Source: Deltaproteobacteria bacterium HGW-Deltaproteobacteria-15 (GTDB taxonomy: Bacteria; Desulfobacterota; DSM-4660; Desulfatiglandales; HGW-15). Taken from it: 64,000 bases of DNA. The stretch lies in NCBI GenBank assembly GCA_002840535.1, contig PHBH01000007.1, positions 80,033 to 144,032 on the forward strand, read 5' to 3'. Every line of letters starts with the position of its first letter. Within the stretch, counting starts at the first letter, position 1. The notes under the pieces are model-generated. The model was given only the letters and a program-made list of their open reading frames with translations. It was not told the origin of the DNA and did not search any database. Below are positions 1 to 8,588 of the stretch, in pieces. The position numbers and the translations under genes were made by a program.

Positions 1-627
1 TTGCGCGATGGGGCCATGCAGAACCCTGAGGATGCGGATCGGTTCCTGTCCATCATCCAGAAACACGTTGATCGACTGGCCGCCCTGGTTGAAGATCTCC
101 TGTCGCTCTCCAGGATTGAAAGGGAGACGGAGCGGGACGAGATCATTCTTGAGGAACAGGCCATCCAGGGCGTGCTTGAATCGGCAGTCCAGCTGTGCAG
201 GGGCAAGGGGGATGCCAGAAACATCCGGATCGAGCTCGTGTGCAGCGAAACATTGAAGGCAAAAATCAACCCGCCCCTCCTCGAACAGGCGGTCATGAAC
301 CTGTTGGACAATGCCATCAACGCCTCTGCCGATGGAAAAGCGATCCGGGTGGAGACCGGGGAGCAGGAGACGGAGGTCCTGGTTCATGTGAAAGACCTGG
401 GACTCGGCATCGAAAAAGGCAACCTCGATCGTTTGTTCGAAAGGTTCTACCGTGTGGACAAGGCAAGGAGCCGCAAGCGGGGCGGCACGGGCCTGGGCCT
501 TGCCATCGTGAAGCACATTATGGAGGCCCATAAGGGCCGCGTCACCGTGGAGAGCCGTCCCGGGGCGGGGAGCGCCTTCACGCTCCACCTTCAGAAAGTC
601 TCACCCGAAAAGATCATCCAATCCTAA
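1..627 (+). CDS. phoR: PhoR-like sensor histidine kinase, C-terminal fragment
   Basis: The C-terminal 208 residues of a membrane sensor kinase are present; the gene begins upstream of the window, so the sensor region and phospho-accepting His are missing. Visible are the second dimerisation helix (VEDLLSLSRIE), the N box NLLDNAIN (about residues 98-105), the G1 box DLGLGIEKG, the F box LFERFYRVD and the G2 box GGTGLGLAIVKHI. These are the ATP-binding elements of a HisKA/HATPase_c kinase. Its position directly before pstSCAB-phoU makes PhoR, the phosphate-starvation kinase, the most likely identity; that name rests on context, since the catalytic domain alone is not specific. Confidence 0.85.
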   Translation: MRDGAMQNPEDADRFLSIIQKHVDRLAALVEDLLSLSRIERETERDEIILEEQAIQGVLESAVQLCRGKGDARNIRIELVCSETLKAKINPPLLEQAVMNLLDNAINASADGKAIRVETGEQETEVLVHVKDLGLGIEKGNLDRLFERFYRVDKARSRKRGGTGLGLAIVKHIMEAHKGRVTVESRPGAGSAFTLHLQKVSPEKIIQS

Positions 628-727
628 TCTTGCCCTAACGCAAATTGAACAATCCGGGATGATAAAGGAAGGCATCTTCTGCAGGAGAAGACGTTTAACA
701 CCAATCGACAGGATAAAGGAGATGAAG

Positions 728-1546
728 ATGAAGAGTAAATGGATTGCGTTCCTTGCGGCTGCCGCATGCTGGCTGCTGCTCGCGGCTCCGAGCTGGGCCG
801 GGAACATCGTGATAAAAGGCTCGACCACCGTCCTTCCCGTGGCGCAAAAGGTGGCGGAGGCGTACATGAAACAGCAACCGGACGTGAAGATCTCACTCGA
901 AGGAGGCGGCTCCGGAAACGGGATCAAGGCCCTCGTGGACGGTTCCACGGATATCGCCGACAGCTCCAGATTCATCAAGGACAAGGAAGTCTCTCTCGCC
1001 GTGTCAAAGGGCCGCTACCCGGTTCCCTTCGCGGTCGCTTATGACTGCATCGTCCCGGTCGTTCACCCGGGCAACAACCTGGAAAACATCACCCTGGATC
1101 AGCTTGCAAGGATCTACAAAGGGGAGGTGAAGAACTGGAAAGAGATCGGAGGGCCCGACAGTCCCGTGGTCGTGATCTCCAGGGACACCTCCTCAGGCAC
1201 CTACGAGGTATGGGAGGAAAAGGTGTTGAAGGGGGGATTGGTTTACCCGGGGGCGCTGCTCCAGGCTTCGAACGGGGCGATCGTCCAGGCCGTATCCAAG
1301 AACAAGAATGCCATCGGGTATGTGGGGATCGGGTATCTGAACAAGGAGGTGAAAGCGCTCAAGGTGGAAAACGTCGCCGGCAGCGCGGAGACCACCCTGA
1401 ACGGGACCTATCCGATCAGCCGGCCCCTTTTCATGTTCACGCCGGGGTGGCCCAAAGGGGACACCCTGAATTTCATCAACTTCGTCCTCCACCCCCAGAA
1501 GGGGCAGAAATACGTGGCGGAAGCGGGTTTCGTGCCGCTGTACTAG
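728..1546 (+). CDS. pstS: Phosphate ABC transporter substrate-binding protein PstS
   Basis: Periplasmic phosphate receptor of the high-affinity Pst transporter. ATG codons occur at 722 and 728; 728 is chosen because AAAGGAG at 715-721 then sits six bases upstream. Residues 1-24 form a signal peptide (Lys-rich start, Ala/Leu core, cleavage near APSWA/GN). The mature protein starts with IKGSTTVLP and carries GGGSGNGIKAL and SRDTSSGTYEVWE, the three loops that coordinate phosphate in PstS proteins. The length of 272 residues is normal. It is the first gene of pstSCAB-phoU and is followed by a stable hairpin, which commonly sets higher expression of the binding protein than of the permease. Confidence 0.95.
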   Translation: MKSKWIAFLAAAACWLLLAAPSWAGNIVIKGSTTVLPVAQKVAEAYMKQQPDVKISLEGGGSGNGIKALVDGSTDIADSSRFIKDKEVSLAVSKGRYPVPFAVAYDCIVPVVHPGNNLENITLDQLARIYKGEVKNWKEIGGPDSPVVVISRDTSSGTYEVWEEKVLKGGLVYPGALLQASNGAIVQAVSKNKNAIGYVGIGYLNKEVKALKVENVAGSAETTLNGTYPISRPLFMFTPGWPKGDTLNFINFVLHPQKGQKYVAEAGFVPLY

Positions 1547-1580
1547 CGCAGTGCGTCCAACGCTTCTTTGCATTCTCCAG

Positions 1581-1620
1581 GCGGTTGGCCCTGGGAAAAC
1601 AGACCCCCAGGGCTAACCGC
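1581..1620 (+). terminator. Hairpin between pstS and pstC (attenuator or mRNA stabiliser)
   Basis: Arms 1581-1595 (GCGGTTGGCCCTGGG) and 1606-1620 (CCCAGGGCTAACCGC) pair over 15 positions with one G-U, around a 10-base loop. No U-run follows, so it is more likely a 3' stabiliser or partial read-through element than a full terminator. Confidence 0.6.
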
Positions 1621-1691
1621 AGTGTCACGAAATGTGCAAAAGGACTTCTGTCGCAGCACACCGGGTTTTTTATTGGATTTTCGAGACTGTC

Positions 1692-2630
1692 ATGTTCAAT
1701 CGCCAATCATCCATTGCCGACCACGACCGTCAAGCGGGCGGAGCGCGCCGGAGGAGAACCGAAAAAGGTATCCGGCTTTGCTTTTTCACAATCGGTTCCG
1801 CTTCGATCATCACGCTTTCCCTCATCATGCTGTTTCTCTTCATGGAGGGAATTCCCATCTTCAGCCGGGTTTCCATAACCGACTTCATCTTCGGCCGGTT
1901 GTGGTATCCCACATCGGATCCGGGCCGTTTCGGCATCTTTCCCCTCATCATCGCCTCCATGTCCGTAACCGCAGTGGCTTCCCTGATCTCCGTGCCGCTG
2001 GGGGTAATGACGGCCATCTATCTTGCGGAGATCGCATCCCCCAGGCTGAGAGAGGTGGTTAAACCCCTGGTGGAGCTCCTTGCAGCGCTCCCATCGGTTG
2101 TCATCGGGTTTTTCGGCATGGTGGTGGTAGCGCCGTTTCTCCAGGACGCGTTGAACCTGGCGGTAGGATTGAACCTCTTCAATGCCGCGCTCATGCTTGC
2201 CTTCATGTCGGTCCCGACCATCTGCAGCATCTCCGAGGATGCGGTCTTCAGCGTGCCCAAGGAGTTGAAGGAGGCCTCCCTCGCCCTCGGAGCAACCCGC
2301 TGGGAGACCATCTGGAGGGTCGTCGTCCCTGCCTCCGTTTCCGGGATCTCCACGGCCGTGATCCTGGGCATGTCCAGGGCAATCGGAGAGACCATGGTGG
2401 TTCTCATGGTGGCCGGAGGCGCGGCCATGATCCCCGGTTCGATCTTCGATCCGGTAAGACCCATGCCTGCCAGCATCGCTGCGGAAATGGCCGAGGCGCC
2501 TTTCCGGGGAGATCACTATTACGCGCTCTTTGCCACGGGAATCGTCCTGTTCGTTTTTACATTGATATTCAACCTGGTCGCAGACCACGTCTCGCATAGG
2601 TATCGGCAGGTGGGTGCTGCCACACTGTAA
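1692..2630 (+). CDS. pstC: Phosphate ABC transporter permease PstC
   Basis: Inner-membrane subunit of the Pst transporter. The start at 1692 (MFNRQSS) is preferred over 1632, which would add a non-conserved 20-residue leader overlapping the hairpin region. The protein (312 aa) has an N-terminal membrane segment, a periplasmic loop (residues about 50-75, ending PTSDPGRFGIFPL) and five further hydrophobic spans. The cytoplasmic EAA loop reads KEASLALGATRWETIWRVV, the contact to the ATPase PstB. PLIIASMSVTAVASLISVPLG and the SRAIGETMVV stretch are typical of PstC. It lies about 145 bp after pstS and 63 bp before pstA in the same direction. Confidence 0.95.
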   Translation: MFNRQSSIADHDRQAGGARRRRTEKGIRLCFFTIGSASIITLSLIMLFLFMEGIPIFSRVSITDFIFGRLWYPTSDPGRFGIFPLIIASMSVTAVASLISVPLGVMTAIYLAEIASPRLREVVKPLVELLAALPSVVIGFFGMVVVAPFLQDALNLAVGLNLFNAALMLAFMSVPTICSISEDAVFSVPKELKEASLALGATRWETIWRVVVPASVSGISTAVILGMSRAIGETMVVLMVAGGAAMIPGSIFDPVRPMPASIAAEMAEAPFRGDHYYALFATGIVLFVFTLIFNLVADHVSHRYRQVGAATL

Positions 2631-2693
2631 TCATTGGTCATTTCCTATCGGTCATTTGTTTTGACCGGAGCATTGGTCCTTTAAGGTTGATGC

Positions 2694-3650
2694 ATGTCTG
2701 ATTACGCAATGGATAATACAAGAGGGGCGCTGCAACACGATAGCAGGCCTCCCCCCCGCCGAACGGATACGCTGCAGAGTCCATGGAAAGGCACTTCGAG
2801 AGTCCGCAGGGTGAGGCAGGGGGTTGTCTTCACCCTCTTGAGGATCGCGGCGGCTGTGAACGGGGCTGCGCTGGTTGTGATCGTCTTTTTCATCGTATCG
2901 AGGGGTTACCGGGCGATCAACTGGACCTTTCTCACCGCCCCCCCGGTGGACTCCATGACCAAAGGCGGCATCCTCCCCTGTATTGTGGGAACCCTTTATC
3001 TCGCAGTCGGCGCCATTCTGGTCGCCCTTCCCATCGGGGTGGCTTCCGCCATCTACCTGAACGAGTATGCCCGGCCGGGAAGGCTGCTCCGGGTGATTCG
3101 CCTCGGGATCAGTAATCTCGCCGGGGTTCCGTCCGTCATCTTCGGCTTGTTCGGTCTGGCCTTTTTCGTGGTATATCTGCAGATGGGGGTCAGCATCCTG
3201 GCCGGGTGTCTCACCCTTGCCGCCATGACCCTCCCGGTGATCATCGGCTCCGCCGAGGAGGCGCTCCGGGCCGTGCCCGACACCTACCGCGAGGCGTCCC
3301 TCGGGCTCGGGGCCACGAAATGGCAGACGATTTACAGGGTGGTCCTGCCCGCGGCCCTCCCGGGCATTCTCACGGGATCGATCCTCGGGATCAGCCGGGC
3401 CGCGGGGGAGACGGCGCCGATCATGTTCACGGCCGCGGTGTTCTATACGCCCTCTCTTCCCGCCTCGCTCTTTGACGAGGTCATGGCGCTTCCTTATCAC
3501 ATTTATGTGCTCGCGACCGCCGGCACGGAGATCGAGAAGACCCGCCACCTCCAGTACGGGACCGCCATCGTTTTGATTGCGCTTGTCTTCGGTCTGAATC
3601 TGGCGGCGATCATCTACCGGGCCCACTTGCGAAAAAAGCGGATGATGTAA
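2694..3650 (+). CDS. pstA: Phosphate ABC transporter permease PstA
   Basis: Second membrane subunit of the Pst transporter (318 aa). The EAA loop reads REASLGLGATKWQTIYRVV; GISRAAGETAPIMFTAAVF and GGILPCIVGTLYL are typical PstA signatures. About six hydrophobic spans are visible. The first 40 residues are polar and Arg-rich (cytoplasmic) and slightly longer than usual; a later start cannot be excluded, as no strong ribosome site is seen before 2694. The gene follows pstC and is separated from pstB by about 220 bp holding a REP-like inverted repeat. Confidence 0.94.
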   Translation: MSDYAMDNTRGALQHDSRPPPRRTDTLQSPWKGTSRVRRVRQGVVFTLLRIAAAVNGAALVVIVFFIVSRGYRAINWTFLTAPPVDSMTKGGILPCIVGTLYLAVGAILVALPIGVASAIYLNEYARPGRLLRVIRLGISNLAGVPSVIFGLFGLAFFVVYLQMGVSILAGCLTLAAMTLPVIIGSAEEALRAVPDTYREASLGLGATKWQTIYRVVLPAALPGILTGSILGISRAAGETAPIMFTAAVFYTPSLPASLFDEVMALPYHIYVLATAGTEIEKTRHLQYGTAIVLIALVFGLNLAAIIYRAHLRKKRMM

Positions 3651-3737
3651 CCGGAGGTCGGAGTCAGAGATCAGCGAAAGAACCGAGGGACGACGGACAA
3701 TCGCTTCGCTCGGACGAGGGACGAAGGATTCGACAAG

Positions 3738-3817
3738 TGTAGGAGCAAGCTCCCGCTTGCGATCGGGGAGCGATGTTGGAACGGGCGTGGAATCGCAACC
3801 GGGAGTTTGCTCCTGCA
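3738..3817. repeat. REP/BIME-like inverted repeat, GGAGCAAGCTCC class
   Basis: Left arm 3738-3763 (TGTAGGAGCAAGCTCCCGCT.. ) and right arm 3792-3817 (reverse complement TGCAGGAGCAAACTCCCGGT..) match over 26 bp with three mismatches around a 28-bp spacer. Further single copies of the core lie at 41160-41184 and 62003-62025. The core resembles REP sequences known from Pseudomonas. It separates pstA from pstB and could fold in the operon transcript. Confidence 0.75.
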
Positions 3818-3869
3818 GAAGCGAGGAAAATCTCCCGGCACCTGTCAAGGGTTGATACGAGCAAAAGGT

Positions 3870-4634
3870 ATGATGAAAAAAATTTCGAAGATGACTGCCC
3901 GTCATCTCAGCTTTTTCTACGGGAGCTTCAAGGCCCTCGACGATATCTCGCTCGATTTCTATGCAAACCGGGTGACCGCTCTGATCGGTCCTTCCGGATG
4001 CGGGAAGAGCACGCTCCTGCGGTGCCTGAACCGCATGAATGATCTCATCCCCATCGGACGGGCCGAGGGGGAGGTGCTTCTGGACGGTCGGAATATCTAC
4101 GACCCCCAGGTGGACGTGGTCGGGCTTCGAAGGCAGGTCGGCATGGTATTTCAAAAACCCAACCCTTTTCCCAAGACCATCTACGAGAACGTGGCCTACG
4201 GGCTGAGGGTAAATGGCGCCAAAGACCGGACCTTGATCGATTCGAAGGTGGAAGAGAGTCTGAGAGAGTCGGCCTTGTGGGACGAGGTGAAGGACCGGCT
4301 CCATGACTCGGCCCTCGGCCTCTCGGGCGGCCAGCAGCAGCGGCTCTGCATAGCGCGGGCTATGGCTGTGGAACCCCAGGTGCTCCTGATGGACGAGCCT
4401 GCCTCGGCCCTCGACCCCATCGCCACGCAGAAGATCGAGGAGCTGATCAGTCAGCTCAAAGAGTCGGTCACGATCATCATCGTCACCCACAACATGCAGC
4501 AGGCGGCCAGGGTTTCGGACATTACCGCCTTCTTCTATCTTGGCCGCATGGTGGAGTCAGGTGAGACGGACGAACTCTTTACAAGACCCAAACTCAAGCA
4601 GACTGAGGACTATATTACCGGCCGGTTCGGGTGA
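3870..4634 (+). CDS. pstB: Phosphate ABC transporter ATP-binding protein PstB
   Basis: Cytoplasmic ATPase that powers phosphate import with PstC and PstA. Adjacent ATGs occur at 3870 and 3873; both give an N terminus ([17 protein letters not shown]) like other PstB proteins, so the longer frame from 3807 is rejected. Walker A is GPSGCGKST, the Q loop [10 protein letters not shown] is the PstB-specific form, the ABC signature is LSGGQQQRL and Walker B is [13 protein letters not shown], followed by the switch His in [10 protein letters not shown]. At 254-255 residues it has the standard length. Confidence 0.96.
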   Translation: MMKKISKMTARHLSFFYGSFKALDDISLDFYANRVTALIGPSGCGKSTLLRCLNRMNDLIPIGRAEGEVLLDGRNIYDPQVDVVGLRRQVGMVFQKPNPFPKTIYENVAYGLRVNGAKDRTLIDSKVEESLRESALWDEVKDRLHDSALGLSGGQQQRLCIARAMAVEPQVLLMDEPASALDPIATQKIEELISQLKESVTIIIVTHNMQQAARVSDITAFFYLGRMVESGETDELFTRPKLKQTEDYITGRFG

Positions 4635-4648
4635 AAAGGAAACTCCGT

Positions 4649-4721
4649 GACACTTTAGCTCTATGAAACAGAAGTTGATGAGGCGCGCCCATTTTTTAAA
4701 AAGGTAAAGTGTTACGAAACT
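4649..4721. repeat. Dispersed palindromic element, GACACTTTAGCTCT class (copy 1)
   Basis: Ends GACACTTTAGCTCT (4649-4662) and AAAGTGTTACGAAAC (4706-4720) share an 8-bp inverted core (ACACTTTA). The same two ends occur in opposite orientation at 59319-59390. It lies between pstB and phoU. The interior is not conserved between copies. Confidence 0.55.
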
Positions 4722-4749
4722 TCAAACCAATCGTTCGATGGAGAGATAC

Positions 4750-5433
4750 ATGGCAAAGCGGTTGCAGAAAGAGCTGGAGAAGATCAAGAAGAGGGTCCTT
4801 TCCCTGTGCGCTATCGTGGAGGAACGTGTGCGCATGGCCAAGAAATCGATGGAGACATGGGACGCCGTCCTTGCCGAGGAGATCATCAAGAAGGACTACG
4901 AGATCGACGAGATCGAGGTGGAGATCGAAGAGGAGTGCCTGAAGATCCTTGCCCTGCACCAGCCTGTGGCAGTAGACCTGCGCTTCCTCATAGCGGTGAT
5001 CAAGATCAACAACGATCTGGAACGAATCGGGGACGAGGCGGCCAACCTCGCGAAACGCGTTGAGAATATTTCGAGACGCAGGAGACTCGAACTCACCTTT
5101 GACTATTCGACCATGGCCGAGATGGTTCTCTCCATGCTTCGTATGAGCATCGACTCCCTTGTCACCCTGGATCAGAAGCTTGCCTTTGAGGTGCTCGCTT
5201 TGGACAATGAAGTGGACCGCATGTACCGGGAAATCTACGACAAGGTCAAGACAGCGATCTCTGAAAGGCCTGAGTATGTCGGGTATATGATCAATCTCAA
5301 CGCCATTTCCCGTCACCTGGAGCGCATCGGGGACCACTGCACCAATATCGCCGAAGAGGTTATTTACCTGATAGAGGGCGAGATCGTTCGGCACGCCAGG
5401 AGGGAAACCCTTGCTCCTATGCGGACTCCGTAG
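4750..5433 (+). CDS. phoU: Phosphate transport system regulatory protein PhoU
   Basis: Negative modulator that links Pst transport activity to the PhoR kinase. The start at 4750 (MAKRLQKELEKIKKR) is favoured because GGAG at 4740-4743 is six bases upstream; an ATG at 4738 would overlap this site. The protein (about 227 aa) consists of two PhoU three-helix repeats. Each has the metal-binding-type motif: ERIGDEAANLA in the first and ERIGDHCTNIAEEVIYL in the second. EIDEIEVEIEEECLKIL is also typical. It is the last gene of the pst operon and converges on the next gene at 5469. Confidence 0.94.
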   Translation: MAKRLQKELEKIKKRVLSLCAIVEERVRMAKKSMETWDAVLAEEIIKKDYEIDEIEVEIEEECLKILALHQPVAVDLRFLIAVIKINNDLERIGDEAANLAKRVENISRRRRLELTFDYSTMAEMVLSMLRMSIDSLVTLDQKLAFEVLALDNEVDRMYREIYDKVKTAISERPEYVGYMINLNAISRHLERIGDHCTNIAEEVIYLIEGEIVRHARRETLAPMRTP

Positions 5434-5468
5434 AGCCGGCGCGTAGAGTTGTCTGTTGTCTAAAACTG

Positions 5469-6836
5469 TCAGCGCGGCATGAAATCACCCTGCCTGGCGC
5501 GCTTCTCCATTTCCTTCCGAATCTTGTAAGCCAGCGTGGCGGTGTCCGGCTCCACATCGGAATAGGTCAGGATCTCTCCCTTGGGGACAGGCCGCACCAC
5601 CTTGGCCTTGCCTGTAAGCCCCATCGGCAGGACACTGCGGTCAAGGCTCTCCCCTGAGTCCATCAGGGTCCCGAAAACCGTGAATCCGCCCTCCCCGTCC
5701 AGAACCTCTCCCGGCTTGAGGTCCCTTTTGGCCGTGGCCGCCACATCGCCCATGAAGTACCGGCTGGTTCCGGTGGGTTCGCCCCTCAATGCCACCGATG
5801 CGATGCTCATGTTCAGCTCCAGACCGATGAAGTGATAGGGCCGGTAGAGGGCCGTATAACCGCCGGTACTGTCTGTCTTCATGCCGTACTCTGCAAAACA
5901 GCGCTTCACATAATCAGTGGGGGCGCCCACCACCACGTAAACCCCCCAGCGCAGATCGTCGTGCACCGGCGCGTTGAAACGGTCCTCACTGGCTACGCAC
6001 TCCACCGTGCCGGCATGGGGGAGGATTCCGCCGTCCTCTTTCGGCTTCAAGACGTGGTGAAGGTGGTGGATGCTCACAGGGGGGAATTTCAGCCCTCCTG
6101 CCGGCGGCCTGAGTCCGCCGCCGTTGGCAACTGCGCACATTTCAATAGCGCTCTTGGTCCCGTCCAGAAAGGAGTTGAACATCTGGGGGTTGTAGCCGCC
6201 GGTGGCGACCATCTCTTCCGAAAGGCCGTAGAACTTCCAGATGGTTGCGGGGGTGGAGTAGTGGTATTGGGGCTGATAGCGGGTGCCCTTGCCTGCGCAG
6301 ACCACCTCGAACCCCACTGTACGGGCCCAGTCGATCAGCTCCATGATGAGGGCCGGCTGGTCGCCGTATGCCATGGAGAAGCAGACGGACGCCTTGGAAG
6401 CCATTTCGGCAAGCAGAGGTCCTGCGAAGCAGTCCGTCTCCACGTTGGCCATCACCAGATGACGGCCGGCCTTGATCGCCTCGACCGAATGGAGTGTGCC
6501 TGCTTCAGGGTTGCCGGTTATCTCCAGAATCACCTCGCAATCGGCCCGGATCAACTCCAGAGCGTCCGGGGTAATCGCAGTGATCTTTTTGGCCGCCAGA
6601 TCGTTGATCGCACCTGATTTTTCGGCGAACGCGGTGGAACCCTGCGGCCATCCTACCGAGAGGCAGTTTTTGGCAGCCTTTTCCGGGAGCAGGTCGGCGA
6701 TGCCGACGACCTGGATGCCCGGCGTAAGCCGGGCCTGGCTCAGAAACATGGAGGCAAACTTGCCGGCTCCGATCACTCCGACCTTCACAGGATTCCCCCT
6801 GGCAGACCTCTCCAGAAGCAAGTCATGTAAGCTCAT
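5469..6836 (-). CDS. SAF-domain NAD(P)-binding oxidoreductase, homoserine dehydrogenase-like
   Basis: A 455-residue protein starting at MSLHDLLLERS; a GAGGAGGG site about ten bases upstream fixes this start. Residues about 17-40 form a Rossmann beta-alpha-beta (VKVGVIGAGKFASMFLSQA) as in homoserine dehydrogenase, and residues about 340-440 form a SAF domain (ATAKRDLKPGEVLDGEGG, then MGLTGKAKVVRPVPKGEIL). Family members are often misnamed FlgA-like because of the SAF domain; nothing here suggests flagella. The substrate is unknown, and a sugar-acid or amino-acid semialdehyde oxidoreductase is only a guess. It stands alone between convergent phoU and a divergent sensor kinase. Confidence 0.75.
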   Translation of the reverse strand: MSLHDLLLERSARGNPVKVGVIGAGKFASMFLSQARLTPGIQVVGIADLLPEKAAKNCLSVGWPQGSTAFAEKSGAINDLAAKKITAITPDALELIRADCEVILEITGNPEAGTLHSVEAIKAGRHLVMANVETDCFAGPLLAEMASKASVCFSMAYGDQPALIMELIDWARTVGFEVVCAGKGTRYQPQYHYSTPATIWKFYGLSEEMVATGGYNPQMFNSFLDGTKSAIEMCAVANGGGLRPPAGGLKFPPVSIHHLHHVLKPKEDGGILPHAGTVECVASEDRFNAPVHDDLRWGVYVVVGAPTDYVKRCFAEYGMKTDSTGGYTALYRPYHFIGLELNMSIASVALRGEPTGTSRYFMGDVAATAKRDLKPGEVLDGEGGFTVFGTLMDSGESLDRSVLPMGLTGKAKVVRPVPKGEILTYSDVEPDTATLAYKIRKEMEKRARQGDFMPR

Positions 6837-7025
6837 CTCTTTTCCCTCCTCGCAAAAGATCCTCCCTCTCCCGCTCACTGCACAATGCCAGGCTCATTAT
6901 CGTCTTTTTGTTCATGAAGTCAAAAATGTCCGCATTGAGCCGAAACAGCGAGCGAATCCTCCGCGCTCGTTCCAGACCCGTATCGTTTAGGACCACTTTT
7001 TGCATATTCTTCCCATCATCCAAGG

Positions 7026-8588
7026 ATGGCGCCAATGCTCTTGCTTTCAGACGACCGGAAAAACATTCAAATCAACTGGCTGACACTGTCGTTTGCCGCT
7101 CCATTTGAAAAAGATTTTCAGTCCAACTACGTCCGTGCCAGCATGTTCCAGGTACGGCTCGCCCTGGCGCTCGGCATTTTCCTGTATGGGATCTTCGGCC
7201 TGCTCGATGCCTGGATCATACCTGAGGCCAAGTTCAAACTCTGGTTCATTCGCTACGTGTGCGCCATTCCCTCTGCCACCCTCATCCTCATCGCCACCTA
7301 TGCTCGCTTTTTCGGGAAATACATGCAGCCCCTGATTGCCTTGCTGGTTGCCGTCGCAGGCATAGGAATCGTGGCGATGACGGTGATTGCCCCGCCCGGA
7401 GCCGGTCACACATACTATGCAGGACTGATCCTCACCTTGATTTACGGCTATTCATTCACCCGCCTTCGCTTCATTTGGGCATCGGTGACGGGATGGGTCA
7501 TCGTCATAAGTTATGAGATCGCGGCGATAGGTCTTACGGACACCCCAATGGTGGTCCTGATCAGCAATAATTTCTTTTTCTTGAGCAGCAACATCCTTCT
7601 GATGTTCGCGTCCTACTCGATTGAATACAATTTGAGAAGAGACTATCTCCAGGCGCACATGCTTGAAGCAGAGAAGAGAAAGGTCATGGAGGGGAACAAG
7701 GAGCTGGAGAAAAGGACCCAGGAACTCGAGGTCGCGAAAAACCATGCCGAAAAAGCAAGCCGCGCCAAGAGTGAGTTCCTGGCGAATATGAGTCACGAGC
7801 TCAGAACGCCTCTGAACCACATCATCGGTTTCACGGAGATGGTGATCGACAAACGTATCGGAGAGTTGAATCCGGTGCAACAGGAGTATCTGAGTGACGT
7901 GCTGGGGAGCAGCAATCACCTCCTCTCCCTGATCAACGACGTTCTGGATATATCGAAGGTAGAAGCCGGAAAAATGGTGCTGGAACTGGAAGAGGTGGAT
8001 ATCCGCGTGCTTCTGGACAGCTCCCTGGTGATGGTCAGGGAAAAGGCCATGAAACATAGGATCACACTGGAGGTGAACTATGATTTTTCCGTTCATGGGG
8101 AGGTGTCATACCATGAACCGGATGCTCTCACGGAAGTGATTATGGCCGATGAACGAAAGCTCAAACAGGTGATGTATAACCTCCTGTCCAATGCGGTGAA
8201 GTTCACGCCGGACGGGGGAAAGGTCCAATTGAGCGCTCGTCTTTCGAATGGTTCGGAGATCATCGGTTGCTCAGGAGACGGGTTGAAGGACGGGGCCGAC
8301 TCTCTTGGATCGCCGGGTAAATGGCTCTGTGTGTCCTTGACCGACACGGGCATCGGCATCAGGCAAGAGGATCAGAAGAGAATTTTTGCGCCTTTTGAGC
8401 AGGGGGACAGTTCGGCGAGCAGGATTTACGACGGAACAGGTCTTGGCCTATCCCTGACCAAGAGCTTTGTTGAGCTCCACGGGGGCAAGATCTGGGTGGA
8501 GAGTGAAGGAGAAGGCAAAGGGAGCAAGTTCACCTTCGTCATCCCGAGCATCCAGCCGCACGCCGGACCCCGTGCGTCCCTCGATTAG
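7026..8588 (+). CDS. Membrane sensor histidine kinase
   Basis: A 520-residue orphan kinase. The first 45 residues are cytoplasmic (FEKDFQ motif near residue 28), followed by about six hydrophobic helices between residues 45 and 200 without a large extracytoplasmic loop. A coiled-coil linker follows (LEAEKRKVMEGNKELEKR), then HisKA with the phospho-accepting His in FLANMSHELRTPLNH, and HATPase_c with NLLSNAVKFT, LTDTGIGIRQED and GTGLGLSLTKSF. No receiver or regulator gene adjoins it, so the partner is unknown. The stop codon overlaps the stop of the convergent dac gene. Confidence 0.88.
   Translation: MAPMLLLSDDRKNIQINWLTLSFAAPFEKDFQSNYVRASMFQVRLALALGIFLYGIFGLLDAWIIPEAKFKLWFIRYVCAIPSATLILIATYARFFGKYMQPLIALLVAVAGIGIVAMTVIAPPGAGHTYYAGLILTLIYGYSFTRLRFIWASVTGWVIVISYEIAAIGLTDTPMVVLISNNFFFLSSNILLMFASYSIEYNLRRDYLQAHMLEAEKRKVMEGNKELEKRTQELEVAKNHAEKASRAKSEFLANMSHELRTPLNHIIGFTEMVIDKRIGELNPVQQEYLSDVLGSSNHLLSLINDVLDISKVEAGKMVLELEEVDIRVLLDSSLVMVREKAMKHRITLEVNYDFSVHGEVSYHEPDALTEVIMADERKLKQVMYNLLSNAVKFTPDGGKVQLSARLSNGSEIIGCSGDGLKDGADSLGSPGKWLCVSLTDTGIGIRQEDQKRIFAPFEQGDSSASRIYDGTGLGLSLTKSFVELHGGKIWVESEGEGKGSKFTFVIPSIQPHAGPRASLD

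Noticed and set aside
2652..4490. 612-codon minus-strand frame across pstA and pstB
   Set aside because: Antisense to two clear genes; the product is Gly/Asp/Arg/His-rich and motif-free.
4751..4766. Sigma-54-like -24/-12 sequence (TGGCAAAGCGGTTGCA)
   Set aside because: It fits the GG-N10-GC spacing but lies within the first codons of phoU, where a promoter would miss the gene; probably chance.
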